The notes beneath the pieces were generated by a model. It worked only from the letters and a program-made list of their open reading frames with translations, made no database searches and was not told the origin of the DNA. A DNA stretch of 64,000 bases from NCBI RefSeq assembly GCF_017168255.1, contig NZ_JABFAP010000001.1, positions 500,141 to 564,140 of the forward strand, given 5' to 3'. The first letter of the stretch is position 1; the number at the start of each line of letters is the position of its first letter. A program made the position numbers and the translations under genes. The stretch comes from Agrococcus sp. KRD186 (GTDB taxonomy: Bacteria > Actinomycetota > Actinomycetes > Actinomycetales > Microbacteriaceae). This document shows, piece after piece, positions 34,315-42,875 of this stretch.

Positions 34315-35991
34315 CTAGCGTCGGCGCGGCGCGGCGAGCCCGAGGCCCGCGAGGCCGACGACGGTGACGATGAGGGCGAGCGCAGAGGCGGCGTTGGAGC
34401 CGCCGCCCTGCTGGAGGCTGAAGATGACCACGCCGAGGGTCTGGCTGCCCGGGGAGAGCAGCAGTGCCGAGAGCGTGAGCTCGCGCACGGCGGTGAGGGC
34501 GACGAGCACCCCGCCGCCGATCGCGGCGGGCATCGCCATGCGCAGCGAGATGTCGAGCAGTGCGCGCCCGCGGCTGGCACCGGAGACCCGCGCGGCCTCT
34601 TCCGCGGTGAGCGGCGTGGCCGACAGCGGCGCGTGCACCGACTGCACCACGAGCGCCAGGAACGAGGTGACGTAGGCGACCAGGATGAGCCACGGCGTGT
34701 TGAACAGGCCGATGCGCGGGGCGATCACGAGCCAGGCGACGGCGATGACCAGGCCCGGGATGGCCTGGGGCATGATCGCCAGCGTGTGCAGCGCCCGGTT
34801 GTCGCGGGCCCTCGTGCGGGTGACGAGCGTGCCGATGACGAGCCCGATGACCGTGCAGATGACGGCGGCGAGCCCTGCCAGCCAGATGGAGGTGACCGCC
34901 CCCGTGATGGTGCCGCTGGCGGTGAGCGCCCGCTCGATCGAGTCGGTCGTGATGGTCTCGGGCGTGAGCGGCACACCGGGTGCAGGCAGCAGCGACTGCT
35001 CGAGCAGCGCCAGCAGCGGCAGCAGCGTGATGGCCAGCACGCCGCCCCAGGACAGGACCGCAGCGGCCGGTCGCCAGCGTCCCAGCGGCAGCGGTTCGGC
35101 GGGTGATGCCGAGGCGTCGAGCTCGACGCTCGTCCGGCCGATGAGCACGTCGAGCACCAGTGCGAGCAGCGCCACCGCCAGCAGCACGACCCCGATGGTC
35201 GCGACCACGGCGAGCGGGTCGTCGACCGTGCCCGACTGGATGTAGCGGTAGACGAGGGTCGAGAGCGTCGTGAAGCGCTCGGGCGTGCCGAGGATGGAGG
35301 GGATGCCGAAGTCGGCCAGGTTCGAGACCGCGGTGAGCGTGAAGGCGGAGAGCACGGCGCCGCGCAGCAGCGGCACGGTGACGGTGAGCATCGCGCGTGG
35401 GGCGGAGGCGCCGGCGATGCGGGCGGCCTGCTCGAGGTCGGCCGGCACGCGGCGCAGCGCCGCGGTGATGATGAGCATCGCGATCGGGTACGAGTGCACG
35501 ATCAGCAGCATGATGACGCCGTCGGCGCCGTAGACCGACCACAGCGGCTCGCCGAACTGCTCGCGCCACCAGCGGTTCACGGGGCTCGCCGGTCCGGCCA
35601 GCCCGACCCAGGAGATGGCGCCGACGAAGGGCGGCACGAGCATGGGGCTGAACGCGAACAGTCGCAGCGCGCCCTTGCCGGGAATGTCGGTGCGCTCGAT
35701 GATGAGCGCGAGCGCACCGCCGACGAGCACCGCGCCGAGCGCGGAGGCGAGCGAGGAGACGAGGCTGTTGAGGCCTGCCTCCACGACGTCGCCCTCGAAC
35801 AGGGTGGCGAGATGCTCGGTGCCCGCGAGCACGATCATCGAGCCGAAGGGCACGAGCACGAGCGCGGCGACCGCGAGCCAGGCCGCGAGCCTGACGAGGC
35901 TCAGGCCGTCCGTCAGTCGTCGGCGCACGAGGCTGAGCCCGGCCGCGGGGCGGCCGGGCTCAGCGAGCAGCGTGCTACTGGAAGAGCGCAT
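34315..35991 (-). CDS. ABC importer permease, fused double-permease type
   Basis: 558 residues with about twelve membrane segments, made of two binding-protein-dependent transport domains in tandem. EAA loops are visible in each half (EQAARIAGASAPRAMLTVTVPLL and EEAARVSGASRGRALLDISL). This is the FbpB-type architecture used for ferric iron and for 2-aminoethylphosphonate or related anions. Translation from the ATG at 35991 overlaps the end of the binding-protein gene by 17 nt. The fused permease means no second permease gene is needed, so the importer is complete with its ATPase and lipoprotein. Confidence 0.92.
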   Translation of the reverse strand: MRSSSSTLLAEPGRPAAGLSLVRRRLTDGLSLVRLAAWLAVAALVLVPFGSMIVLAGTEHLATLFEGDVVEAGLNSLVSSLASALGAVLVGGALALIIERTDIPGKGALRLFAFSPMLVPPFVGAISWVGLAGPASPVNRWWREQFGEPLWSVYGADGVIMLLIVHSYPIAMLIITAALRRVPADLEQAARIAGASAPRAMLTVTVPLLRGAVLSAFTLTAVSNLADFGIPSILGTPERFTTLSTLVYRYIQSGTVDDPLAVVATIGVVLLAVALLALVLDVLIGRTSVELDASASPAEPLPLGRWRPAAAVLSWGGVLAITLLPLLALLEQSLLPAPGVPLTPETITTDSIERALTASGTITGAVTSIWLAGLAAVICTVIGLVIGTLVTRTRARDNRALHTLAIMPQAIPGLVIAVAWLVIAPRIGLFNTPWLILVAYVTSFLALVVQSVHAPLSATPLTAEEAARVSGASRGRALLDISLRMAMPAAIGGGVLVALTAVRELTLSALLLSPGSQTLGVVIFSLQQGGGSNAASALALIVTVVGLAGLGLAAPRRR

Positions 35992-37009
35992 TGAAGGTCG
36001 CGACGGCGTCGGCCTTCGTCTCGGCGATGACCTCGAGGTCGGGATTCAGCAGCGCGATGTCGCTCATCTCCGGAGCGCCCTCGGGCGTGCCGACGTCACC
36101 GCGGACGGGCAGGTACGCCTGCTCGACGGCGATGGCCTGGCCCTCGGCGCTGACCAGGAAGTCGATGAACGCCTGCGAGGCCTCGACGTCGTCGCTGCTC
36201 GAGAAGATGCCGGCCGGCTGGCTGACGAAGGGCACGCCCTCCTCGGGGTACGACACGGCGATGGGTGAACCGGCTGCCGCGAGGTCGCGCACCAGGTAGT
36301 CGACGACCACGCCGACCGGCTGCGCGCCGCTGGCGATGGCCTGCGAGGTGGGCCCGTTGCTGTCGACGATGACCGGCTCGTTCGCGGCCAGCGCCGTCAT
36401 CCACTCCTCGCCCAGCTGCTGGTCGTCGAGCCACACCGCGGCGTTGAACGCCGCCGCGCCCGAGACATCCGGGTTCGGCATGACGAGCTGGTTCGCGTAG
36501 CTCGGGTCGGTGAGCTCCTGCCACGACGTCGGCGGGCTGTCGACCATGTCGGTATTGTAGGCGATCACGGTGGGGATGATGCGGGTGCCGACGTAGTAGT
36601 CCTCGGCATCCAGCACAGCCGGGTCGAGCGCGTCGACGTCGGCGACGTCGAGCTCGGCCAGCAGCCCGTCGGCGGCGTAGCCCTCGAAGGTCGGGGCGTC
36701 GGCGGCGAGCAGCACGTCTGCCTGCACCTCGCCGGCGACCCGCTCGGACTCGATGCGGGCGGTCAGGTCGCCGGTGCCGGCGCGGAAGACCTCGACGGTG
36801 ATCTCGGGGCGCTGCTCGTTGAACGCGCTGATGATCTCGTCGATCTTCTCCTGAGGCTCCGAGGTGTAGAGGGTGATGGTGGTGGCTTCGGCAGCGGCCT
36901 CGGGGGCGCCCGAGTCGCTGGTCGCGGGCTCGGCCTCGGCTGCGCTGCAGCCGGCGAGGACGATGGCGGATGCTGCGAGCGCCGCGAGGCGAACGGTCTT
37001 GCGATGCAT
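35975..37009 (-). CDS. Extracellular solute-binding lipoprotein (Fbp/phosphonate-binding type)
   Basis: 344 residues with a lipoprotein signal peptide and lipobox LAGC. The mature protein is a type 2 periplasmic-binding fold: ITLYTSEPQEKIDEIISAFNEQ, a segment VFRAGTGDLTARIESER, IPTVIAYNTDMVDSPPTSW and VVVDYLVRDLAAAGSPI. Ferric-binding FbpA proteins use a pair of adjacent Tyr in the C-terminal half to hold iron; that pair is not evident. The segment TGDLTARIESE is common in anion (phosphonate or phosphate-ester) binders. With three phosphatases in the operon, an organophosphate cargo is the better guess than iron, but this is inference. Confidence 0.9.
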   Translation of the reverse strand: MHRKTVRLAALAASAIVLAGCSAAEAEPATSDSGAPEAAAEATTITLYTSEPQEKIDEIISAFNEQRPEITVEVFRAGTGDLTARIESERVAGEVQADVLLAADAPTFEGYAADGLLAELDVADVDALDPAVLDAEDYYVGTRIIPTVIAYNTDMVDSPPTSWQELTDPSYANQLVMPNPDVSGAAAFNAAVWLDDQQLGEEWMTALAANEPVIVDSNGPTSQAIASGAQPVGVVVDYLVRDLAAAGSPIAVSYPEEGVPFVSQPAGIFSSSDDVEASQAFIDFLVSAEGQAIAVEQAYLPVRGDVGTPEGAPEMSDIALLNPDLEVIAETKADAVATFNALFQ

Positions 37010-37068
37010 GTCGTTCCTTCTTCGATGGGTGGGAATGGGGGCGGATGGGTCGGGTCGGCCCGGCTGGG

Positions 37069-37884
37069 TCAGGCCGGCACGGCGATGTGCCTGGTGAACA
37101 GCGGCGCGGGGGAGGCGAGGCGCACCGACGAGGCGCTGACGGTCGATGGGGTCACGTGCACGAGGGAGAACATCGCCTCGCCGTCGCCCGCGACCGTGCC
37201 GGGCACCGCATCCATCACCTGCTGGTAGACGAGCGAGGGGCCGACGCTGATCGGGACGCCGGCCTGGACGGCCCACATCGGGTGGTGGAAGTGGCCGGCC
37301 AGCACGAGGCGCGCATCGGTGTCGCTGAGCAGCTGCATCAGTGCCTCGCCCTGCACGAGCGATTGCTTGGCGAGGCTCGGCAGCGGGGAGGGCAGCGGCG
37401 GGTGGTGGAGGGTGACGACGGTGCCGATGCCGAACGGCTCGGCGAGCTGCTCGCGCAGCCAGTCGAGCTGCTGCGGGTGGAGGCCGCCGTCGGCCGAGTC
37501 GAGCAGGGCGAAGCGCAGCTGGCCGACGTGCACGACGCGGTCGGCGGTGAGCGAGCCGGGGGCCACGGCTGCGCCGGCTCGCCCGAGCAGCGCGTCGACG
37601 GCGGCGGTGTCGTGGTTGCCGGGTACGGCGAGCACGGGTGCGCCGAGGGCCGCGGAGAGCCGGTCGAAGGCGACAGCCAGCGCGGGGTAGGCGGCCTCGT
37701 TGCCGCGCTCGATCAGGTCGCCGGTGACGACGATCGCCTCGGGCGTGACGCCGGCGTCGATGGCGTAGCGGCCCACCTGCTCGAGGCGCTCGATGCCGTC
37801 GACGGGGTCGTAGAGCAGCGCCCCGTCGGTGGCGTGCACGTCGCTCAGGTGCAGGATCGTCAGCCTGCCGCTCGCGGCGCTCAT
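37069..37884 (-). CDS. Calcineurin-like metallophosphoesterase (GpdQ/CpdA type)
   Basis: 271 residues with all five dimetal phosphoesterase motifs: Asp15-x-His17 (HLSDVH), GDLIERGN with Asp56, GNHD at 89-92, His160-His161 (LHHPP) and GHFHH near 197-201. Length and motif spacing match class III cyclic-nucleotide phosphodiesterases and the glycerophosphodiesterase GpdQ, rather than generic metallophosphatases. No signal peptide is present, so it acts inside the cell. Its start overlaps the stop of the protein-tyrosine-phosphatase-like gene by 4 nt, and it lies 59 bp before the ABC binding protein. A phosphodiester cargo that it opens is an attractive inference. Confidence 0.9.
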   Translation of the reverse strand: MSAASGRLTILHLSDVHATDGALLYDPVDGIERLEQVGRYAIDAGVTPEAIVVTGDLIERGNEAAYPALAVAFDRLSAALGAPVLAVPGNHDTAAVDALLGRAGAAVAPGSLTADRVVHVGQLRFALLDSADGGLHPQQLDWLREQLAEPFGIGTVVTLHHPPLPSPLPSLAKQSLVQGEALMQLLSDTDARLVLAGHFHHPMWAVQAGVPISVGPSLVYQQVMDAVPGTVAGDGEAMFSLVHVTPSTVSASSVRLASPAPLFTRHIAVPA

Positions 37885-38585
37885 GCCTGCACCACGCTGC
37901 TCGCCTTCGCGCGCAGCATGACGATCCGCTGCGCGCCGATGCCCGCGTCGAGCAGCAGCCGCTCGGCGCCACCGGCTGCCTCGATGCGGTCGAGCGTGTC
38001 CTCCATCGCCTGCGCGGGGCTCGCGAGGTGCAGCCGCAGCGCCGCGGCACGAGTCTCGGAATCGAGCGCGAGTGCATCGATCTCGCGCGTCACCTCGGCG
38101 ATGCGCTCGCTGCTGATCGCCGCGCCGGAGCGCGCGTAGTCCGCGACGACCTGCTCGCGGGTGGCACCGGCCGCCAGCAGCGCGAGGGCGACGACCAGCC
38201 CGGTGCGGTCCTTGCCGACGGCGCAGTGCACGATCGCGGCGCCGTCCGCATCCGCGATCGCGGCGACCGCCGCGGCGAGCTGCGGCATGCGATCGGCCAG
38301 CAGCATCTCGGCGACGCCCTCGAGCGAGCCGACCAGCGGCGGGCCGTCGGCGAGCCCGTACAGCGGGATGTGCACGACCGGCAGGCCGTGCGCGGCGGGC
38401 TCAGCGGACGCCGCTCGTTCGATCGGCTCGCGCAGGTCGACCACGACGGTCGCACCCGCCTCGCGCAGGCCGGCGGCGCCTTCGGCGGTCAGATCGTCGA
38501 GGTGCGCCGAGCGGATGAGCCAGGCAGGGGAGCCGAAGACTCGGGTGTTGCGGGTGCCGTCGAGGGCGAGCTCGTGCGCCTGCAT
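37881..38585 (-). CDS. Tyrosine-phosphatase-family phosphatase (MptpB/lipid-phosphatase type)
   Basis: 234 residues. The Cys-x5-Arg P-loop is intact: Cys121 and Arg127 in IVHCAVGKDRTGLV, and the Lys after Gly is the feature of the atypical group that also accepts phosphoinositides and other small phosphate monoesters. Upstream landmarks are LIRSAHLDDLTAEG and VVVDLREP. The usual N-terminal N-F-R-D signature is replaced by N-T-R-V. There is no signal peptide. It is the first gene after the RpiR regulator and overlaps the metallophosphoesterase start by 4 nt. In this context a small-molecule phosphatase role is more likely than a protein phosphatase role. Confidence 0.88.
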   Translation of the reverse strand: MQAHELALDGTRNTRVFGSPAWLIRSAHLDDLTAEGAAGLREAGATVVVDLREPIERAASAEPAAHGLPVVHIPLYGLADGPPLVGSLEGVAEMLLADRMPQLAAAVAAIADADGAAIVHCAVGKDRTGLVVALALLAAGATREQVVADYARSGAAISSERIAEVTREIDALALDSETRAAALRLHLASPAQAMEDTLDRIEAAGGAERLLLDAGIGAQRIVMLRAKASSVVQA

Positions 38586-38693
38586 CTGCCACCCCGTTCG
38601 AATTCCCGCCGTTCCGCATCGCTCGGAACGTGATTCCAGACTCGTCGGGCAGCGTGAACGGGAGGTGTCGGGCGGCTGACGCCCGGGCGAAGG

Positions 38694-39521
38694 TCAGGCG
38701 TCGTCGGCGAGCGCGTCGGCGACCACCTCGCGCATGCCGGGCACGGTCGACGGCGAGCGCCGCGCGACGCCGTCATGGATGGCGTGGAGGGCCACGAGGT
38801 GCCCGAGCCTGGTGAGGAAGGGGTCGACATCGTGCACGCGGTTCGCCTGACCGGTGACGACGAGCACGTCGGCGAGCCGAGCGATGGGCGACTGGGCGAA
38901 CGAGGTCACCGCGATCAGGGTCGCGCCCGCGGCGCTCACGGCGCGGCAGGCGGCGAGCGTGTGGGTGTTGGCGCCCGAATAGCTGAGCGCGAGTGTGACG
39001 TCGCCGGGGCGCAGCGACTGGCACGCGAACTGCTGACCGAGCACGTCGATGGGTGCCTCGACCCTGCGGCCCAGCGTCGACAGGCGCAGCGCGGCGTCCT
39101 GCAGCGGCGGGCCCGAGAAGCCGTTGCCGACCAGCACGATGCGATGGGTCGAGGCCACGGCGGCGACCGCGGCCTCGATCGCCTCCGCATCGACGGCTGC
39201 GGCGCTGTGGCGCAGCGCCTCGATCGCGTCGGTGAACGCCGGCAGTGCCGTCGCCGGCTCGTCGGCCGCGACGGCTGGCAGGGCACGGGCGAGCTCGAGC
39301 CGCAGGTGCTGGAAGCCGCGGAAGCCCAGGCTCTGGCACGCTCGGATCACGGTCGCGGGCGCGGTGCCGGCGATCTGGGCGAGCTCCGAGGTCGACCACT
39401 CGACCACCGCCTCCGGGCGGCTCAGCACGACATCGGCGACGCGGCGCTCGCTCGGCCCGAGCGCGCCGGCGGCGGCGCGAAGGCGGGCGATGGTCGAGGC
39501 GTTCGGGTCGACGCGAGTCAT
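38694..39521 (-). CDS. RpiR/MurR-family transcriptional regulator with SIS domain
   Basis: 275 residues from the ATG at 39521, which has a GGTGAG ribosome site; an ATG three codons upstream lacks one. The N-terminal helix-turn-helix (STSELAQIAGTAPATVIRACQSLGFRGFQHLR) is RpiR type. The C-terminal SIS domain (about 115-245) carries VLVGNGFSGPP and LALSYSGANTHTL. SIS domains of this family bind phosphorylated sugars or related phospho-ligands, so the regulator probably senses a product of the imported compound. It lies 108 bp upstream of the phosphatase-importer genes on the same strand. Confidence 0.9.
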   Translation of the reverse strand: MTRVDPNASTIARLRAAAGALGPSERRVADVVLSRPEAVVEWSTSELAQIAGTAPATVIRACQSLGFRGFQHLRLELARALPAVAADEPATALPAFTDAIEALRHSAAAVDAEAIEAAVAAVASTHRIVLVGNGFSGPPLQDAALRLSTLGRRVEAPIDVLGQQFACQSLRPGDVTLALSYSGANTHTLAACRAVSAAGATLIAVTSFAQSPIARLADVLVVTGQANRVHDVDPFLTRLGHLVALHAIHDGVARRSPSTVPGMREVVADALADDA

Positions 39522-39564
39522 GCTCACCATCTAACCGGGCGATCTGCCAGCGCCGGGCCCGAGG

Positions 39565-40710
39565 TCAGCGCAGGGTCAGGCGGGTGACGGCTGCGGCGGC
39601 CGCCTCGAGCAGGCCGGCCGCGTCACGCTGCAGCTCGGTCAGCGTCGCGGGCCCGGCCGCGAGCGAGAAGGCCGGCACGCCCATCGCTCGTGCGGCGGCC
39701 GCATCGACCGATCCCGCCAGCACGCACAGCGGCACGCGGTGGCGCTGCGCGGCGGCGTGCACCACCGAGACCACCTTCCCGCCGGCCGACTGGCTGTCGA
39801 AGCGTCCCTCGCCGGTGAGCACCATGGCGGCGCCGGCGAGCGCGTCGTCGAGCCCGGCGAGCTCGGCGAACCAGTCGCCGCCGGCGACGATCGCGCCGCC
39901 GGTGAGCGCCCGCAGCACGCTCGCCACGCCGCCGGCGGCGCCGGCGCCGGGCACCTCGGTGATCGCCGCCGCGTCGACCCCGAGGGCCGCGGCGCCCACG
40001 CGCGCGAAGCGGTCGAGCGCGGCATCGAGCGCGGCCGCCTCGGCGGCGCTCGCGCCCTTCTGCGGCCCGAACACGGCCGCTGCGCCGCGCGGGCCCAAGA
40101 GCGGTGCGTCGACGTCGGTGACGAAGCGCCAGGTGGCGGCGAGGGCGCGCGGGTCGATGCGGCTCGCGTCGAGGTGCGCGATCGCGCCGAGCCCACCGCC
40201 GCCGGCCTGCACGGGGCGGCCCGACGCATCCGTCAGCCGCGCCCCGAGGGCGGTCAGCAGCCCGGCGCCGCCGTCGCTGGTCGCCGAGCCGCCCAGCAGC
40301 AGCGTGAGCTCGTCGGCACCGCGCTCGAGCGCGGCGAGCACCACCCGGCCCAGCCCCGCGGTGGAGGCGGCCAGCGGCTGCAGCGGTGCGTCCTCGACCT
40401 GCGGGAGCCCGGCGGCCTGCGCGAGCTCGATGACGGCGTGCGTGCCCTCGAGCGCCCAGCGCGCCCGGGCCGGGCGGCCGATGGCGTCGACGGTGGCGGT
40501 GACGACCTCCTCGCCGCCGCGGGCGAGCAGCGCATCGAGCGAGCCCTCGCCGCCGTCGGCCATCGGCACGAGCAGCACCTCGGCATCCGGCACCACCGCG
40601 CGGATGCCGCGGGCGGCCGCCGCGCACGCCTCGGCGGCGGTCAGGCTGCCCTTGAAGGCGTCGAAGGCGACGACCGCGCGCGGCCCGGCGGCGCTCGCGG
40701 CAGCCGTCAC
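39565..40710 (-). CDS. Glycerate kinase
   Basis: 381 residues from the GTG at 40710. Landmarks of the GlxK/GarK-type glycerate kinase: VVAFDAFKGSLTAAEACAA, VPMADGGEGSLDALL, LLLGGSATSDGGAGLLTALG and VLTGEGRFDSQSAGGKVV. The enzyme phosphorylates D-glycerate to 2-phosphoglycerate (some members make the 3-isomer). The start overlaps the stop of the amidotransferase gene (GTGA). It lies 43 bp upstream of the RpiR gene on the same strand and could share the transcript. No other glyoxylate or glycerate genes are near. Confidence 0.9.
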   Translation of the reverse strand: MTAAASAAGPRAVVAFDAFKGSLTAAEACAAAARGIRAVVPDAEVLLVPMADGGEGSLDALLARGGEEVVTATVDAIGRPARARWALEGTHAVIELAQAAGLPQVEDAPLQPLAASTAGLGRVVLAALERGADELTLLLGGSATSDGGAGLLTALGARLTDASGRPVQAGGGGLGAIAHLDASRIDPRALAATWRFVTDVDAPLLGPRGAAAVFGPQKGASAAEAAALDAALDRFARVGAAALGVDAAAITEVPGAGAAGGVASVLRALTGGAIVAGGDWFAELAGLDDALAGAAMVLTGEGRFDSQSAGGKVVSVVHAAAQRHRVPLCVLAGSVDAAAARAMGVPAFSLAAGPATLTELQRDAAGLLEAAAAAVTRLTLR

Positions 40711-41471
40711 CGCGTGAGCCCGTAGCGCTCGGCGAAGCGGGCGAGGATGGTCTGCGGATGCGTCACCTGCGCCGCGCGGCCGGCGGCGACCAGGTCGTCG
40801 ACCTCGGCGGGGGAGAAGTAGCCGTGGTCGCGGTAGACGCGGATGCGCTGCTCGAGCCCCTCGGCGTCGAGCTCCGGGTGGAACTGCGTGCCCACCACGT
40901 GCTCGCCGACCCGGATCATGTGCACGCAGGCCGCCGAGACCGCGAGCGTCGTCGCGCCCTCCGGCGCCTGGGCGATGCCCTCCTTGTGGCCGCCGAACGC
41001 GGTGAAGGCGCGCGGCAGGCCGTCGGTGAACCAGTCCTCGCCGACCAGGCTCAGCTCGACCGGCGCCACCGACTCGGCGATGCCGCGCACCATGCGATCG
41101 CCCAGCGCGTGCACGAGGGCGCCCAGGCCCAGGCACGCGCCGAGGTAGGGCACGTCGTCGCGGATGACGCGGGTGGCGAGCTCGGTGAGCCACGTGACGG
41201 TGGCGGCGTGGCCCGGCGGCCGGCCGTGCTCGTCGCTGAAGTTCGCGGGGCCGCCGCCGACCAGCACGGCATCGATGTCGGCCAGGTCGACGACGCTCGC
41301 GCCCACGCCGCCGCTGCCCACTCCGTCGCTGCCCAGGGCCGGCTGTTCGCGGTCGAGCCGCACGCGGCGGATGCGGGCCTCGTCGAGCCGGCCGAAGCGC
41401 ACCATCGCCTCGAGCTCGGCGTCGGCGACGGCGTCCTCCGGCCGCGACTGGACGATCAGGATCTGCCTCAT
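40707..41471 (-). CDS. Class I glutamine amidotransferase-like protein
   Basis: 254 residues with the class I amidotransferase triad: nucleophile Cys113 in VPYLGACLGLGAL, and His198 with Glu200 in GTQFHPELD. The family is the stand-alone GATase group (GMP-synthase-like, YfeJ) without a synthetase partner. Such proteins may hydrolyse gamma-glutamyl compounds. Its start overlaps the end of the glycosylase gene by 4 nt. The three-gene string Tag, amidotransferase and glycerate kinase is translationally coupled, but the functions show no obvious link. Confidence 0.88.
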   Translation of the reverse strand: MRQILIVQSRPEDAVADAELEAMVRFGRLDEARIRRVRLDREQPALGSDGVGSGGVGASVVDLADIDAVLVGGGPANFSDEHGRPPGHAATVTWLTELATRVIRDDVPYLGACLGLGALVHALGDRMVRGIAESVAPVELSLVGEDWFTDGLPRAFTAFGGHKEGIAQAPEGATTLAVSAACVHMIRVGEHVVGTQFHPELDAEGLEQRIRVYRDHGYFSPAEVDDLVAAGRAAQVTHPQTILARFAERYGLTR

Positions 41472-42073
41472 GCTCTGCTCCCATCGGCTGCCCAGATGCC
41501 GCTCGAGCCGCGCCGGTGCGAGCCGACGAGGTGCGTGTCGATGATGCCCACAGCCTCCATCAGCGCGTGCATCGTCGTCGGCCCCACGTGCGCGAATCCG
41601 CGCCGCTTCAGCTCCTTCGACAGCGCGATCGACTCCGCGCTCTGCGTCGGCACCTCGGCGAACGTCGCCGGCCTCGGCGTCGCCTGCGGCTGGAACGACC
41701 AGATCAGGGCCGCCAGCCCCTCCGCCTCGCGCAGCGCCACGGTGGCACGGGCGTTCTGGATGGTGGCGGCGATCTTGCGCCGGTTGCGCACGATGCGCGC
41801 ATCGGCCATCAGCCTGGCCGTGTCGTCCTCGTCGAAGCGGGCCACCGCATCCGCCTCGAACCCCAGGAAGGCCTCGCGGAACGCCGGCCGCTTGCGCAGG
41901 ATGGTCGACCACGACAGCCCCGACTGGAAGGCCTCGAGCGAGAGCCGCTCGAACAGCCCGGTCTCGTCGCGCACCGGCATGCCCCACTCGCGGTCGTAGT
42001 AGTCGCGCATGAGCGGGTCGGTCGCGGCCCACGCGGGCCGGGCGAGGCCGTCGTCGCCGGCAAGCAGGCTCAT
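41468..42073 (-). CDS. tag: DNA-3-methyladenine glycosylase I (Tag), zinc ligands replaced
   Basis: 201 residues from the ATG at 42073. Core segments QSGLSWSTILRKRPAFREAF, RNRRKIAATIQNA and HVGPTTMHALMEAVGIIDTH are those of the Tag family, which removes 3-methyladenine. In E. coli Tag a zinc snap uses Cys4 and His17 plus C-terminal His and Cys. At the aligned places here are Pro13 (RPAW) and Tyr26 (DYYDREWG), and the C-terminus has SHRRG rather than a Cys cluster. So the zinc site is probably missing, while the DNA-binding core is intact. Activity is likely but not guaranteed. Confidence 0.87.
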   Translation of the reverse strand: MSLLAGDDGLARPAWAATDPLMRDYYDREWGMPVRDETGLFERLSLEAFQSGLSWSTILRKRPAFREAFLGFEADAVARFDEDDTARLMADARIVRNRRKIAATIQNARATVALREAEGLAALIWSFQPQATPRPATFAEVPTQSAESIALSKELKRRGFAHVGPTTMHALMEAVGIIDTHLVGSHRRGSSGIWAADGSRA

Positions 42074-42134
42074 GCGCTCCAGGCTAGCGGCGCAGTCGGC
42101 GAGGCCGGCCGCGAGCAGCACTGCGCCCGCCGAA

Positions 42135-42140
42135 TAGGCT
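42135..42140 (+). promoter_or_regulatory. Candidate leaderless -10 element for azlCD
   Basis: TAGGCT at 42135-42140 lies six bases before the GTG start codon at 42147. No ribosome-binding site fits between them. The layout agrees with a leaderless transcript that begins at the GTG. Confidence 0.45.
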
Positions 42141-42146
42141 GATCCG

Positions 42147-42875
42147 GTGCAGACGGATGCGGTGGGTCGCGCTTGGCGGGAGGGCGTCTCGGTCGTCGTC
42201 GCGACCAGTGCCTACGGCCTCTCGTTCGGTGCGCTCTCGATCGCGAGCGGCCTCGATCTGTGGCAGACGATGGTGCTCAGCCTGCTGATGTTCTCGGGCG
42301 GCTCGCAGTTCGCGTTCATCGGCGTCATCGCCGCCGGCGGGGGCATCGCGGGCGTCGCGAGCGCCGGCATGCTGGGCCTGCGCAACGCCCTCTACGGCAT
42401 GAGCATGCGGCGGGTGGTGCAGCCGCGACCGATGATGATGCCGCTGGCCGCGCATGTGACGATCGACGAGTCCACCGCGGTGGCGCTGGCGCAGTCGGAG
42501 CCGAGGGCGCAGCGGGTGGGCTTCTGGGTGACGGGCGTGGGCATCTTCGTCGGCTGGAACCTGGCGACTCTCGCCGGTGCACTGCTGGGCGACCTGCTCG
42601 GCGACCCGAAGCAGTGGGGGCTCGACGCCGCTGCCGCCGCGGCCTTCGTCGGCCTGCTCTGGCCGCGGCTCAAGGCGAGGCAGGCGATCGCGGTGGCCGC
42701 CGCCAGCGCCGTGCTCGCCGCCGCGCTGCTGCCGGTGGCGCCCTCTGGCACGCCGGTGATCCTGGCGGCGGTCGTCGGCGTCGTCGTGGGGCTGACGAAC
42801 TGGTTCGGGCCCAAGCACGAGTCCGATCTGCCCGACCCCGGCGGGCCCGAGCATCGCGAGGGGCAGCACGCGTGA
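42147..42875 (+). CDS. azlC: AzlC-family branched-chain amino acid exporter, large subunit
   Basis: 242 residues with about seven membrane segments. Family landmarks: WREGVSVVVATSAYGLSFGAL, LMFSGGSQFAFIGVIAAGG, and ALYGMSMRRVVQPRP, followed by VTIDESTAVALAQ. AzlC works with the small AzlD subunit to export branched-chain amino acids or analogues. The stop overlaps the azlD start (GTGA), showing coupling. The start codon is a GTG immediately after a -10-like hexamer. No regulator is adjacent. Confidence 0.9.
   Translation: MQTDAVGRAWREGVSVVVATSAYGLSFGALSIASGLDLWQTMVLSLLMFSGGSQFAFIGVIAAGGGIAGVASAGMLGLRNALYGMSMRRVVQPRPMMMPLAAHVTIDESTAVALAQSEPRAQRVGFWVTGVGIFVGWNLATLAGALLGDLLGDPKQWGLDAAAAAAFVGLLWPRLKARQAIAVAAASAVLAAALLPVAPSGTPVILAAVVGVVVGLTNWFGPKHESDLPDPGGPEHREGQHA

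Noticed and set aside
35975-37009. Ferric-iron-binding FbpA
   Set aside because: The paired Tyr iron ligands of FbpA are not evident, and the operon holds three phosphatases; an anion or organophosphate binder fits better.
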